The notes: generated by a model not told the origin, from the letters alone. Shown: positions 18,649 through 28,590, counted from the stretch's first letter. The stretch is 64,000 nucleotides of DNA from Caulobacter sp. NIBR1757 (GCF_027912495.1 NZ_CP115463.1:3732501-3796500), one strand, 5' to 3'. Numbers and translations: made by a program.

Positions 18649-19255
18649 CGAGGACCGTCAAGCGGATCCGCAGGACCATCTCATCGAAGCCGGAGATGGC
18701 CACGTTGGCGGTGTAGCTTTCACCGGCCTTGAAGGCCTTGGCCTTCAGCGCCACCGACACCCGCACGGCCTGCTCGACCCCCGCCGGCAGGGTGAAGGAG
18801 GCGGGATCGAAACTGGCGGTGGCCGGCGACTCGCCGGCCGAGCCCATGAAACGCGAGGCCAGGAAAGTCAGCTGCGCGTCGCTCTGATGCGGATTGCTCA
18901 GGTAGAACTCCGTCGCCGCCACCCCGCCGAGGGGGCCGGAAATCTCGATGTCCTGGATCGGCGAGGCCTGCCGGCCCAGGTTCGCGGGACTGGCGGTTGC
19001 GGAACCCGCCCGGCCGGCCACGGCGGAGGCGTAGTCGGTGGCCAGGCTGACGGCGTCGGCCGGATAGCGCACGGCCTCCTCCGCCGCCAGCTTGAGCAGG
19101 GCCCCGGCCGCCGCGGCACTGCTGGACCGGCCCGATCCGTAGTCGGCCAGGATGCGGCCATAGCTCTGGACCGCCGCCAGCCGCAGCGTGGCCCAGCGGC
19201 GGGCCAGGCTGGCCGTCACCTCGGCGAGCGTCGGCGTTCCCCCCTCCGGCGTCAT
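18638..19255 (-). CDS. Unknown protein with helical N-terminus and Ig-like C-terminus (205 aa)
   Basis: Residues 1-85 are Ala-rich helices (LARRWATLRLAAVQSYGRIL). Residues 95-205 look like an Ig/MSP-like beta sandwich: FYLSNPHQSDAQLTFLASRF, then FTLPAGVEQAVRVSVALK and YTANVAISGFDEMVLRIRLTV. There is no signal peptide. It follows the Cys-rich gene with a one-base gap and overlaps the DUF362 gene by 11 bp. The beta-sandwich style is shared with the neighbouring proteins encoded at 19257-20812, which suggests these form a structural assembly. Confidence 0.62.
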   Translation of the reverse strand: MTPEGGTPTLAEVTASLARRWATLRLAAVQSYGRILADYGSGRSSSAAAAGALLKLAAEEAVRYPADAVSLATDYASAVAGRAGSATASPANLGRQASPIQDIEISGPLGGVAATEFYLSNPHQSDAQLTFLASRFMGSAGESPATASFDPASFTLPAGVEQAVRVSVALKAKAFKAGESYTANVAISGFDEMVLRIRLTVLDAA

Positions 19256-19256
19256 C

Positions 19257-20006
19257 TCAGCAGCAACCGCAGCTGCAGTTCACGCGGTGCGCCCCGCAGT
19301 CGCGCGGCAGGATGGCGAGGGCCAGACGCACCGAACGGATGTCGCAGCCCTGGATGCGCAGGTCGGCGTAGGACACCAGGCAGCGGTCCAGCTCCATCTC
19401 CCGCTCAATCGGCTGGTGCTGGGCGGGGCCGGCCGCAACGTCCGAATGAAGCTGTCTGACCTCGACGGCGAGGGAGACATGGGCCGCGCCGCAGGGCTCG
19501 AGCTTGAATTCGCGGTCCGAAAGGACATCGCCGGAAATCTCCAGCCCGGGATGGACGCGGGTCCAGCTCGACAGATCGAGCTGGATGTCGCGCGCCCGCC
19601 GACGGGGGTTTTCGATGATCAGCGACAGGATGCGGCGCTCGCCGGGGCGGACCTCGACGACCATGTCGGCGTCGGACACGCAGCAACGGCAACCGCAGGG
19701 ATCAGGGCCGCAATGGCCGCAACGGTCCGGGTCCCGATGGTCGGGATTCCAGCGGTCGAGGCTCCAGAAGTCGCGGCCCCAGCGGCCGGGCCGCCAGCGA
19801 TCAGGGCTCCAGTCGTCGCGATGCTCGCCGTGCTCGGGGCCGGCGCGACCGCCGTCGAAGCGGCGCACGGGCGCGAGGTCGAGGAACTCATCGACGCCGT
19901 TGCGCCAGGTCTCATAGGCGTCCGCCCAGGGCTGCAGGGCCTGCCGCGCCAGACTGTCGAGATCGAGCTCACGGGCCGGACGCCGATAGGAGGTTGTCTG
20001 GTTCAT
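19257..20006 (-). CDS. Unknown Cys-rich protein with Ig-like domain (249 aa)
   Basis: The N-terminal 50 residues are helical. An Asp/Arg/Trp-rich segment (about 55-90) with repeated RW/DRW pairs leads into a cysteine cluster, CGHCGPDPCGCRCC (about residues 96-109). A beta domain follows (MVVEVRPGERRILSLIIENP through SLAVEVRQLHSD), and the protein ends NCSCGCC. Fourteen or more cysteines in a leaderless protein suggest metal binding, perhaps Fe-S or zinc, or oxidative cross-linking. The start overlaps the preceding stop by four bases. No family recognised. Confidence 0.62.
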   Translation of the reverse strand: MNQTTSYRRPARELDLDSLARQALQPWADAYETWRNGVDEFLDLAPVRRFDGGRAGPEHGEHRDDWSPDRWRPGRWGRDFWSLDRWNPDHRDPDRCGHCGPDPCGCRCCVSDADMVVEVRPGERRILSLIIENPRRRARDIQLDLSSWTRVHPGLEISGDVLSDREFKLEPCGAAHVSLAVEVRQLHSDVAAGPAQHQPIEREMELDRCLVSYADLRIQGCDIRSVRLALAILPRDCGAHRVNCSCGCC

Positions 20007-20812
20007 GCCGCTTTTTCCTGTTTTCGCGGCTTGGCCTTGCCTGGAAGTCCGGGCTTGGCGGCCGTCACGATGACGAGGTGGAGATCGGTCCCATAGACCG
20101 GGGCGAAGACGTGGTAGCGGGCCACCGGCGACAGCTCGTCCGGCAGGGTGACCGTCAGCGGTTCGGTGCGCAGCGCGCCGACCTCCAGCCGCGTCGGGCC
20201 GTTCGGCATGTCCAGATCGATCCGGCCGACCTCCGCCAGGGAGGGCGTCTCGACCAGTCCGAGGGCGCGGTTGAAGATCTGCCCCAGCGCGTCGGCGCCT
20301 TCCGACGGGTGCTCCAGCCGCTGCGGCGACAGCGGGACTTCTTCACCCAGCGGGTAACTGCCGACCAGATCGAGAGTCAGGGGCGTGTTGCCGCGGTTCT
20401 CGAAGGCGACCATCAGGGTCTGCCGCCGCCCAAGGCTGGCGTCGACCAGAAGCGGCGCGGGCCGGATCGACAGCGCCGTGCGCTCGAGGACGTCGATCTC
20501 CACGGGACGGACCAGATCGCCGACCTTGATCTCCCCCCGATAATGGCCCGGCGGGGTCAAGGGATCGAGCCGCAGCCGCAGCTGCGTGCTGCTGGTCGCC
20601 CTGGGTCCGACGATCATCTGAAAGGGCGCCGGCTCGAGGCGCAGAGACAGGCCGCTGGCCTCCGATCGGACCTCGACCAGCGAGGCGTCGGCGATCCGCA
20701 CCGTCTTGGCCGAGGCGTTGTGGACGGTGACGGGGATCTTCAGGGAACTCGCCGAGCCCGACAGGGCGAGGACCTCGCCGGCCGGCCAATCGACGAGGTC
20801 GACCTTGCTCAC
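20003..20812 (-). CDS. Unknown double Ig-like protein (269 aa)
   Basis: Two tandem beta-sandwich domains: KIPVTVHNASAKTVRIADAS to GHYRGEIKVGDLVRPVEIDV (about residues 25-115), and LLVDASLGRRQTLMVAFENR with NTPLTLDLVG (about 120-165). These resemble CARDB/NEW3-type adhesion or scaffold folds. The C-terminus is basic (PGKAKPRKQEKAA). A GTG at 20812 is chosen as start: it lies four bases after the upstream stop, and the alternative ATG at 20884 would force a 68-bp overlap with a low-complexity extension. It is an internal gene of the coupled operon. Confidence 0.6.
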   Translation of the reverse strand: MSKVDLVDWPAGEVLALSGSASSLKIPVTVHNASAKTVRIADASLVEVRSEASGLSLRLEPAPFQMIVGPRATSSTQLRLRLDPLTPPGHYRGEIKVGDLVRPVEIDVLERTALSIRPAPLLVDASLGRRQTLMVAFENRGNTPLTLDLVGSYPLGEEVPLSPQRLEHPSEGADALGQIFNRALGLVETPSLAEVGRIDLDMPNGPTRLEVGALRTEPLTVTLPDELSPVARYHVFAPVYGTDLHLVIVTAAKPGLPGKAKPRKQEKAA

Positions 20813-20816
20813 CGCC

Positions 20817-21446
20817 CTATCCGCCGAGCCGGATGCGCAGGCCGCCGCCTTCGGGCCGAACCGTGGCGCGGTCGTCATGGTCATGGCGGTCGCGATGGTG
20901 ATGGTCAGCCTGACTGTAGTCGATGGTCTGATGACGGGCGTCGCGCCGCTCGCCCTGGCCGCCGATGGCGTGGCGGGTCGGCAGATGGCGATGCGGATCG
21001 GCGCTGACCACGTGGGTGCGGGCCGGCGGCTCGCCGACCGTCACCTGGGCCTCGCCGTCGAGGGTCAGGCCGAAGACCTCGACCCCCAGCACGGTCAGGC
21101 CGATGCGTTGGCGGTTGGGCAGGCAGATGCGCGTCGGCGGCAACGGCCCGAGCGACAGCCGCAGGCACTGGTCAAGGACCACCGGCTGCAGGTCGATATG
21201 GGACCGGGACTCGGTGCGGATCGGGTCGGGAATGGTGAAGGAGGTTCGGATGACCTCCGGCACCGACAGGGTGAGCTTGGAGTCCGTATCGAGATCGACC
21301 GCCACTTCGAGTGGCGCGATCGCCAGCTTGCCGTCGACCTTTACGTCGTCGAGGCCCTGGACGACCAGGTTCGCGGTGCTGTTGCTATCGACCGTCGCGG
21401 CGCTGTTGACCGTGATCGGGTCGTAGAGGATTTCCAGATCGGCCAC
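20817..21446 (-). CDS. Unknown beta-rich protein with His/Asp-rich tail (209 aa)
   Basis: First gene of the minus-strand operon. The start is GTG with GGAG eight bases upstream. Residues 1-140 are a regular series of beta strands (LAIAPLEVAVDLDTDSKLTL, then TVLGVEVFGLTLDGEAQVTV). The tail (about 150-200) is rich in His, Asp and Arg, including HHHRDRHDHDD, which suggests metal coordination or flexible contact. No signal peptide and no family recognised. It diverges from the giant gene at 21709, so both operons probably share a control region. Confidence 0.6.
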   Translation of the reverse strand: MADLEILYDPITVNSAATVDSNSTANLVVQGLDDVKVDGKLAIAPLEVAVDLDTDSKLTLSVPEVIRTSFTIPDPIRTESRSHIDLQPVVLDQCLRLSLGPLPPTRICLPNRQRIGLTVLGVEVFGLTLDGEAQVTVGEPPARTHVVSADPHRHLPTRHAIGGQGERRDARHQTIDYSQADHHHRDRHDHDDRATVRPEGGGLRIRLGG

Positions 21447-21708
21447 GGTTGTGCTCCACCCTCGGCGCGAGCCACAATCTATACACGAACCAAGGCGGAA
21501 TGCCTACTCAGGTTTTCGTCGGCTCCCTGGACGGCGCGACGGAGATCTGTTGATGGCCGCCCGGCCCTTCCGCGCCAATGGCCCGAGGCCGTGATGCGCG
21601 TCACGGCGCGAGCCTTCCCAGCGCGCCATCCTTCACCGTCGCCCGATCGGGACGATCGACACCGGATTGATGCGGTCGATACCGCGCGATCCTTGGAGGT
21701 GACGCGCC
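21447..21708. promoter_or_regulatory. Divergent promoter region of the unknown cluster
   Basis: A 262-bp gap between the GTG start of the seven-gene operon and the ATG of the 2290-codon gene. TTGGAGGTG lies just before the plus-strand start. The minus strand has a TATAGAT -10-like element near 21476, but I could not match a confident -35 or an operator. Confidence 0.4.
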
Positions 21709-24700
21709 ATGGCAGACCCAAAGCCGTTCTTGAGCATCTGGTCGGTGGTCCCCGCCCAGGTCGGAGAGATTCAAGCGGGCCAGTTCTCGCCAACGGCGAC
21801 GCCGCGACAGTACGATGTCTGCTTCCAGGCCATTCCGCCGCACACAGACAAGCGGCTTCGCATCTATGACCACGCCAGCTCGGCTTTCCTGACGCCGGCC
21901 AGCGAGGGGCCCTTCGACGCCACACAGTCTGTCGAAGCCATCACCATCATCGGCGTGACGCGCTTTCTCTTCCACAGGGATGGCGACGTGGCCGGCATTC
22001 CGGACTTCGGCGCGCCCGTCATTCCTCAGTCGATCATCGAACCCGCCGCCTACGCCAGGCGGCTGCCGTTTCAGGCCGATGTCGCCGACGTCAACGGCCA
22101 TGGCCGCCGGGCTCATGACCGCCTGAGCCAAACCGTCGCCGCCCCCTTCAGCATGGTGCGCCTGACGCAACTGAGCCAGGCGGAGTTTCCGCAGTGGCTG
22201 ATGTTCCGGTTTCCGCTGCGAGCCCCCGTTATCGGCGACATGACCGGTGGCGGAGGGGCCGCGGAAGTGGGGGCGCTGGCCGGCGGTCTGCTCAGGCAGG
22301 TGGCGGCGAACGGCAACGATCAGTCGCCGGACGAGATCAGCAAGGTGCTGCTGCAGGACGCCGCCAGCGCCGCCGAACTTCGGGACGGCGCCTTTCGCCG
22401 GGCTCCCTATCTGGCGGGAGTCTTCGCCTGCGCCGCCAGGAACGCGGCGCCGCACCTCGAGGCCTTTGCCTCCAATGCATCCGCGGTTGGCGTCCTGGCG
22501 GCGATCGGGGCGGTCGATGGCCGGAATTCCCCGGCCCGTCACTGGTCGCCGTTCGAGACGGACCGCCTGGACAAGGCGACGGCCATGGCCGACGGCCTCT
22601 GGTGGGCGCATTCCGACAAGGCCGGAAATCAGGCCCGCACGCTCGCGACCAACCTGCGGCAGATGTCCAGGTTCCCGATCAGCGGCGGCGACCGGCCGGT
22701 GCTTACGGCCCTGTTCAGCGAGCATGCCAAGGCCCCCAAGGAGGCCTTCGCCCCCAGGCTGGCCGTTCTGGAAGTGCTTGGCCTCACGCCCGCGGCCACC
22801 ACGCCGCCGGACCGGGAGGCGGCGCAAAGGAGCCTCGCGGTTCCGCAGCACTATCTGCACACCCGGCAGGTGGGCGGCGATCTGGAATGGCGGCGCTGGC
22901 TGTCGCTTCAAGCGCCGGGGGGCGGAGAGCCGACGCCGGCGATGATCCGGGTCAGACGACCGTCCGGGGCCGCCGCCGACCCGCGGGTCGCGGCCTATGA
23001 GATCTCCGTCGAGGGGCTGACCGACGCCCATGTCCTTGATCTGTGGTCGCGAAAGGTGGCCACGCCGCTCCGCGCCCTGAGCCGCGACCTCGGCAGCCGC
23101 CGATCACTGTCCCTGCTGCCAGACTTCCTGGGCGCCGCACCGAGCGCCCGGGAAAAGAAGCACGGCGGCCGGTGGGTCGTGCGCCTCACCTGCCAGGAGG
23201 CCTGGCGGCCGGATCGCTGGGCGGCGAAGGCCTGGCTGACCGCCGGGCAGGTCCAGCCGGCCTGGGACGCGGACTTCGTCATCCGCGCGGAAATCTTCGC
23301 GTCGGCGACCTTGGCCGACGGCTGCGCGCCCAAGGACAGCGCCTCGGAGAGCCAGGACTATTTCTATACCGAGGCCCCCGAACCGCTCGCCACCGTGGCA
23401 TCGACCCTGGGCGCGGCCGGCCTGGAACTCCCGGCCTTGCGCGACCATTATGGCAAGGCGCTGCGGCTTGAGCAGGAGGCCCGGTTCACCATCGGCTTGA
23501 CCGATCCGGCCGGGGCCAACAGCGGCCTGATCTTTGATGTCGGTGGCCCGACCTGGACGCTTCGTGCGCCTCATCGGCTGACCGTCAGCCAGACGATCCG
23601 CGGCGCCGGCCAGTCGCGGATGGCGGTCGGCGGCCTGGACCTGGCGATTGGCGGCCTGGCCGCATTGAACAAGCCCTTCCAGATCGACATCGAAGCCAAC
23701 GACGATCCGCTCGCCTACGCGGTCGGCGACATGGACCGACCTCTGGCGATCGCGGTCGAGTCGGCCACGGTGGGAGGCATCGACGCCGGCATGGCCGACC
23801 CCTCCCGCCAGCCAATGCTCTGGGCGGCCGGCCCGCTTGTCGAGAAGGCCGTGCTCAACGGCGTCGATCGCCGCGACCAGCTCCAGCGCCTGCGCCGGAC
23901 CCTGTTCAGCCTGAACCACAAGGGCACGGCGGGCGGGGCCGGCCGCGTGGCCGTGACGGTGATCGATCCCGCCCCCATGCTTGTCGCCCGCGTCGAGGCC
24001 GCCAAGCTCTCGGGCGCGACGGCGCAGACGTCGGTCCTCGCCACCTGGGATTCGACGGAATCGCTCTGGCGCCTCGCATGGTCGGATCGCGAGACACCCA
24101 CCAGCCGTCTCAGCCTGCCCCCGCAAGGGGTCGCCGAGGCCTGGGAACGCCGGGCCGACGGCGCTGCCGACCACCATCTTCCACCAGACCAGGTCAAGCC
24201 CGACGCGCGGGTTCCGGCGCGGCTGACCCCCGCCACGGTCGTCGACATCGAGAGCGAGGAGCGCGAACGCAATCCGGTGGCGCCCTGGAACATCGGCCAG
24301 GTGATGGGCGATGCAAGCGCCGATCTGCCCGGGGCGCGGCTGACCCGCATCGAGCGAATGGAGGCTCTCTACGGACTGCGCGCCAGCCGCAAGGCGATCA
24401 AGGGCATGCGTCTGGCGGAAATGGCGGCCTGGCGCGGCGAGCCGCCGGAGCCATCCGGCCCGGCGGGCCGCCGGCGGGACGACTGGACCCAGGCGAAGGC
24501 GACCTGGGACCGTCGGCTGGCCGTGCTTGACCTGCGGCCGGAAGACGACCCGTTGGCCCGGCCGGTGGTCGACGACGTCGAATTTCGCCTGCGGCTCAAG
24601 GCGGACGGCGCCCATCATGGCCGTTCGATCAAGGCCTCGCTGCATGACGCCGAACATGACCAGGGCCCGTCCGATGACGACGTCTGGACCGACGCCGACA

Positions 24701-27700
24701 AGGGTGGCGTCATCGGCGGCGCCCTGGCCGGCTTCGAGCAGGTGGGACTGGTCCGCGCGCTGCTGCGCGACGCGGCCGGCGGGCGCGGCTCCATCGATGG
24801 CCTGCAGATGTCGGCCCTGGGAGCCTGGACCCGGCCCCGTTCGCGCTTCAACAACGACCTGACCCGAATCTCCGCCGACCTCCAGATGGGCCGCACCCAC
24901 GAGGCCCGGTTCGAGCGGATCGGCCGCATCGCCGGCCTTCACCATCCCGCCAAGCACGTCATCGTCTATCGGCGCGGCGTGCTGCCGAGCGATCAGTTCG
25001 CCGGTGAGCAGGATCCGCATGTCGGGCGACCGATCGTCCGCAAGGCCGAGGAATACATCGAGCTGCTGCAGCCCTTGCGGACCTATCCGGACCGCGTCGG
25101 GGCGACGGCGATGAGCGCCGGCTGGTTCCTGGGCGCGCGCTTCCGCACGATCCGAATTCCCGTCCATGGCTCGTGGGCGACGCCGATCGACGATCCGCGC
25201 TTCGAGGGATACGCCCTGCCGCTCTGGAAGTCGGAAGACGAGCTCAGGCGGCTGAACTTTCCGCTGCACGTCTACGACCGGCCGATCGTCGAGGCCCTGA
25301 TCGCCAGCGACCCCAAGCTGACGGATCCCGAGCCCCCGGCCCGGCGCGTGGCCGATCCGCAGAAGCTCCGCTTCTACACCATCACCTCGGTCAGAAGCGG
25401 GGATGGCTGGGTCGATCCCGACCGCGACCCGGAAGCCTGGCCTTACGTCTATCGACTGGACATGATCGACCGGCCGATCGTCACCCCCATCGACCGCCCG
25501 CTCGGCAAGCCGGATTTCCGGTCCAACGCCGGACCGGGCGTGATGCTGCCGCCCGCCGACGCCCTGCCCTATGGGTTGGAAGATTACACGCTGACGCTCG
25601 AGGCCGGTCCTCTGGTCAACGTCTCGCACGGCCGCAACGCCAGCCCGACCCTCGCCGACATCCGCACCGTCACCCTGCTCCGGGCGGCGCCGGGCAAGCC
25701 CGATAGCGCTCCCGATCAGGCCTTGGTCGCGAAGACCTACGCCAACCTCGCCGAGGCATCCGGGGACGTCGACCAACTGCTGCGGATCGCGGCCGCCGGC
25801 GGGACCCCGGCCGCGGTGAAGGCGGCCGCAAGGAAGGCCTTCGACGCTCTGGCCGACAAGCTGCCCGACAAGACGGCGCTGGCGGGCCGGGGCATCGACT
25901 TCAAGGCGCGCGAACTCTGCGCCTGGGCGCATGAGCCCGAACGGCGCCTCGGCGAATTCCTGACCCGCCTCGATGCGCTGGAGGCCCTGCTTCCCACCGA
26001 GAAGTCCTGGAAGGACGGCAGGGTCTCGATCGCCCCGCTCGAGGCGTTGATCGCCCGCCTGAAGACCTTCAAGCCGATCAACCAGGCGCTGAGGGGTCAG
26101 CTGTCGCCGGCCATCTCCGACGCCCGCGCCGCCGTCGCCGACCTCAAGGCGTCGGGCGAGCAGGCCGCCGACGACCTGGGGAAAGCGGCCACCGCGCTGG
26201 CGTCCAGGGTGACAGACCTGGAAGCCTGGATCACCGACATCGAGGCGTTGAAGTCTCAGGTCGCCAGTTCGGGCCCAGACCTCGCCGAAACCGTCGATCC
26301 GTTGCGCCGGCGGGGGATCGACACCGCCGAATCCCTGCGCGGCCAGCTGCGCGCGCAAACCGACCGGCTCGATGGCCTGATCGCCGGTCTGCTCGGCGAG
26401 ATCGCGGCGCGGCGTGAAGCCATCGCCAAGGCGGTTCCCGGCGGCGTCAGTCATTTCGACGCCGCGCTCAAGGCCCTCTCCTCGGCCAGCGACGCGGCGC
26501 TGAAAGCGGCCCGCGCCCTCGACACCCGGCTGGGCGGGCTGACGTTCGCGCTCGATGCCCTGGCCGACAAGGCGTTGGCCGCCGCGCAAACCGAGATCGA
26601 CGCCACGCGCGCCGAGATCGTCAAGGTTCTGGGCGACGCCATCACGGCGCTGAAGAAAGTCGATGGCGAGCTGAAGACGCTTAAGGCCATGGCCGCCGGG
26701 GTTGGAGTCGAGGCCAAGCGCATCGTCCAGACTCTGGCGAGCGCCGTTGAGGCTCCCCTCGATGAGGTTGTCAGAGGCGTCTATGATCTCTCACTTTCCA
26801 TGGCCGGAACCATCGAGGCGCAGCTCGATATCGCCATCGAACAGCTTTCGGCCATTCGCACCCAGCTCGAGGCCGCCAGGCCCGACTATCCGAAGGCCGA
26901 CATCGATAGCGTCAAGGCCGCCTTCAAGCTGCTGCGCGAGAACGGAGGCCTGGCTGTCAGTGAGCTGAAATCCGCGGCGGAGGCGATCTGCAAGCCGCTG
27001 CTCCAGGCGGACGCCTACCTGAGCGAAATTCTGGCCGACGCCAACGCGGCGGTCGCCGCGATAAAGGCCCGACTCGAAGCCCTGACGGACGTTCCCACCC
27101 TCCTCACGGAGCTCGCGGCCGCCGGCCGCGCCTTTGGCGTCTCCCTCAATCTCCTGCGCCAGGGGGTCGAGGACGCCATCGACGGGCGGATGCTGAAGCG
27201 GCTGGAAGCCGCCGTCGGTCCGGCGCAGGCGGCGAGTCTCGGCGAGGCCGTGGCGCTCAACCTGCTCCGGGCGGCGGGCGCCCCGCCGATCGTCGAACAG
27301 CTGGCCTTCAACCGCGACCGCATCGCCTACTATTTCGACCAGGAGGCCAAGCGCATCCTGGTCACCCCGGTGACCGCCCTGGTCGATCAGGCTGACCGGG
27401 CGCTCAAGGGCGTCGGTCTTACCCTGCCGACCCTGGCTATCGAAGAGACGCTGCTGGCGCCGGCGCACGCGGCTTTCGACAAGATTCGCGGAGAGATTCT
27501 CTCAAGCGTCCAGATGAAGGCCAGTGAAGTCCTCAAGGACTTCGCCGGTCTCAAGGACATGCTGCCGAACCTGAAGTTCGACAGCCGCCTGGCCAGCGGC
27601 GTCCGCGTCACCCATGACTTCGACGCGGCGCGCAACACCGCCTGGCTGCAGGCCGACATCAGCTTCGGCCCGGAGACGCAGGACCTTTTCCGACAGGATG

Positions 27701-28581
27701 CCTTCGCCCTCACAGCGGAGAAGATGCGCCTGCAGGGCCGGTCACGCTACGAGCGCAGCCTGTCCGGCCGCGAGGCGCGCAGCGTCAAGGCCAGCGTCAC
27801 CTCCGACTGGGTTCTGGAAATCGGCGGCATCAAGGTGGTGCGGATTCGCGACGCGGTCATCGGCTACGACGACAGCGCCGGCCTCAGCTTTGACATCCGG
27901 CCCGAGAAGATCGAGTTCGACCGCCTGCTCAAGCTGTTCACCGACGCTCTGGCGGCCTTCAACAGCGGCGACCGGCCGCTGAAGATCGAGATGATCATCG
28001 ACGAGGCGACCGGGCGGCCGGCCGGTCTGAAATCGCGATACGACCTGCCGCCGACCACGTTCGGCGTCGGGGCGCTGACCGTGCTCAACGCCAGCCTCGG
28101 CGTCCATCTGGACCTTGTGCAGCGCTCCGAATTCGAAATCCGCGCCTTTGCCTATTTCGGCCGCCGGGACGCGCCCTTCGCCTTCATCCTCGGTTGGCTC
28201 GGCGGCGGCGGATACCTGGAGGCCGAGGCCACGCACCGCCCGTCCTCCCGCCAGACCGAGCTGGCCCTGCGGCTCAGCATCGGCGCCTGCGCCGGCACGG
28301 GCTTCAGCTTCGGACCGCTGCGCGGCCATGTGCAGGTCTATCTCGGTTTCGAGGCCAGCTACGTCTCGAACAAGGCCGGGGCCAAGCTGTCGATCATCGC
28401 GGTGATCGTCATCTCCGGCTCGGTAACCGCCTGGGGCTTCGTCACCATCGGCCTGGGGATGCGCCTGGCGCTCACCTACGAGGGCAGCCGGGTCGTCGGC
28501 CGGGGCCACGTCTCGGTCTCGGTGCGGATCAGCCGCTTCTACACCCAGTCCTTCTCCTCTCCCATCAACTACCGGCTCTAG
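21709..28581 (+). CDS. Giant unknown protein (2290 aa) with central coiled coil
   Basis: I do not recognise this protein. Residues 1-1325 are mixed, probably several beta-rich domains, with no signal peptide. Residues about 1330-1950 are long Ala/Leu/Asp/Lys heptads (for example IAPLEALIARLKTFKPI and AAADDLGK-type repeats), predicted coiled coil. Residues about 1955-2290 are regular beta strands with Gly-rich turns (GWLGGGGYLEAEATH, RGHVQVYLGFEASY) and one hydrophobic run near 2225-2255 (SIIAVIVISGSVTAWGFV). A strong GGAGG precedes the start. The next giant gene begins nine bases after the stop. It could be a scaffold, a large surface or injected protein, or part of an intracellular assembly; none is established. 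Confidence 0.75.
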   Translation: MADPKPFLSIWSVVPAQVGEIQAGQFSPTATPRQYDVCFQAIPPHTDKRLRIYDHASSAFLTPASEGPFDATQSVEAITIIGVTRFLFHRDGDVAGIPDFGAPVIPQSIIEPAAYARRLPFQADVADVNGHGRRAHDRLSQTVAAPFSMVRLTQLSQAEFPQWLMFRFPLRAPVIGDMTGGGGAAEVGALAGGLLRQVAANGNDQSPDEISKVLLQDAASAAELRDGAFRRAPYLAGVFACAARNAAPHLEAFASNASAVGVLAAIGAVDGRNSPARHWSPFETDRLDKATAMADGLWWAHSDKAGNQARTLATNLRQMSRFPISGGDRPVLTALFSEHAKAPKEAFAPRLAVLEVLGLTPAATTPPDREAAQRSLAVPQHYLHTRQVGGDLEWRRWLSLQAPGGGEPTPAMIRVRRPSGAAADPRVAAYEISVEGLTDAHVLDLWSRKVATPLRALSRDLGSRRSLSLLPDFLGAAPSAREKKHGGRWVVRLTCQEAWRPDRWAAKAWLTAGQVQPAWDADFVIRAEIFASATLADGCAPKDSASESQDYFYTEAPEPLATVASTLGAAGLELPALRDHYGKALRLEQEARFTIGLTDPAGANSGLIFDVGGPTWTLRAPHRLTVSQTIRGAGQSRMAVGGLDLAIGGLAALNKPFQIDIEANDDPLAYAVGDMDRPLAIAVESATVGGIDAGMADPSRQPMLWAAGPLVEKAVLNGVDRRDQLQRLRRTLFSLNHKGTAGGAGRVAVTVIDPAPMLVARVEAAKLSGATAQTSVLATWDSTESLWRLAWSDRETPTSRLSLPPQGVAEAWERRADGAADHHLPPDQVKPDARVPARLTPATVVDIESEERERNPVAPWNIGQVMGDASADLPGARLTRIERMEALYGLRASRKAIKGMRLAEMAAWRGEPPEPSGPAGRRRDDWTQAKATWDRRLAVLDLRPEDDPLARPVVDDVEFRLRLKADGAHHGRSIKASLHDAEHDQGPSDDDVWTDADKGGVIGGALAGFEQVGLVRALLRDAAGGRGSIDGLQMSALGAWTRPRSRFNNDLTRISADLQMGRTHEARFERIGRIAGLHHPAKHVIVYRRGVLPSDQFAGEQDPHVGRPIVRKAEEYIELLQPLRTYPDRVGATAMSAGWFLGARFRTIRIPVHGSWATPIDDPRFEGYALPLWKSEDELRRLNFPLHVYDRPIVEALIASDPKLTDPEPPARRVADPQKLRFYTITSVRSGDGWVDPDRDPEAWPYVYRLDMIDRPIVTPIDRPLGKPDFRSNAGPGVMLPPADALPYGLEDYTLTLEAGPLVNVSHGRNASPTLADIRTVTLLRAAPGKPDSAPDQALVAKTYANLAEASGDVDQLLRIAAAGGTPAAVKAAARKAFDALADKLPDKTALAGRGIDFKARELCAWAHEPERRLGEFLTRLDALEALLPTEKSWKDGRVSIAPLEALIARLKTFKPINQALRGQLSPAISDARAAVADLKASGEQAADDLGKAATALASRVTDLEAWITDIEALKSQVASSGPDLAETVDPLRRRGIDTAESLRGQLRAQTDRLDGLIAGLLGEIAARREAIAKAVPGGVSHFDAALKALSSASDAALKAARALDTRLGGLTFALDALADKALAAAQTEIDATRAEIVKVLGDAITALKKVDGELKTLKAMAAGVGVEAKRIVQTLASAVEAPLDEVVRGVYDLSLSMAGTIEAQLDIAIEQLSAIRTQLEAARPDYPKADIDSVKAAFKLLRENGGLAVSELKSAAEAICKPLLQADAYLSEILADANAAVAAIKARLEALTDVPTLLTELAAAGRAFGVSLNLLRQGVEDAIDGRMLKRLEAAVGPAQAASLGEAVALNLLRAAGAPPIVEQLAFNRDRIAYYFDQEAKRILVTPVTALVDQADRALKGVGLTLPTLAIEETLLAPAHAAFDKIRGEILSSVQMKASEVLKDFAGLKDMLPNLKFDSRLASGVRVTHDFDAARNTAWLQADISFGPETQDLFRQDAFALTAEKMRLQGRSRYERSLSGREARSVKASVTSDWVLEIGGIKVVRIRDAVIGYDDSAGLSFDIRPEKIEFDRLLKLFTDALAAFNSGDRPLKIEMIIDEATGRPAGLKSRYDLPPTTFGVGALTVLNASLGVHLDLVQRSEFEIRAFAYFGRRDAPFAFILGWLGGGGYLEAEATHRPSSRQTELALRLSIGACAGTGFSFGPLRGHVQVYLGFEASYVSNKAGAKLSIIAVIVISGSVTAWGFVTIGLGMRLALTYEGSRVVGRGHVSVSVRISRFYTQSFSSPINYRL

Positions 28582-28590
28582 GCGCAGGGC

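Noticed and set aside
16540-18732. A plus-strand open frame of about 730 codons opposite the DUF362 gene
   Set aside because: Low-complexity Gly/Gln/Arg composition and no start signal; the minus-strand genes overlap by a few bases in operon fashion.
23104-26589. A minus-strand open frame of about 1160 codons inside the 2290-aa gene
   Set aside because: It is Arg/Gly/Pro/Ala-rich and antiparallel to the real gene, as expected of a high-GC shadow. The plus-strand frame has a strong ribosome binding site and plausible domains.
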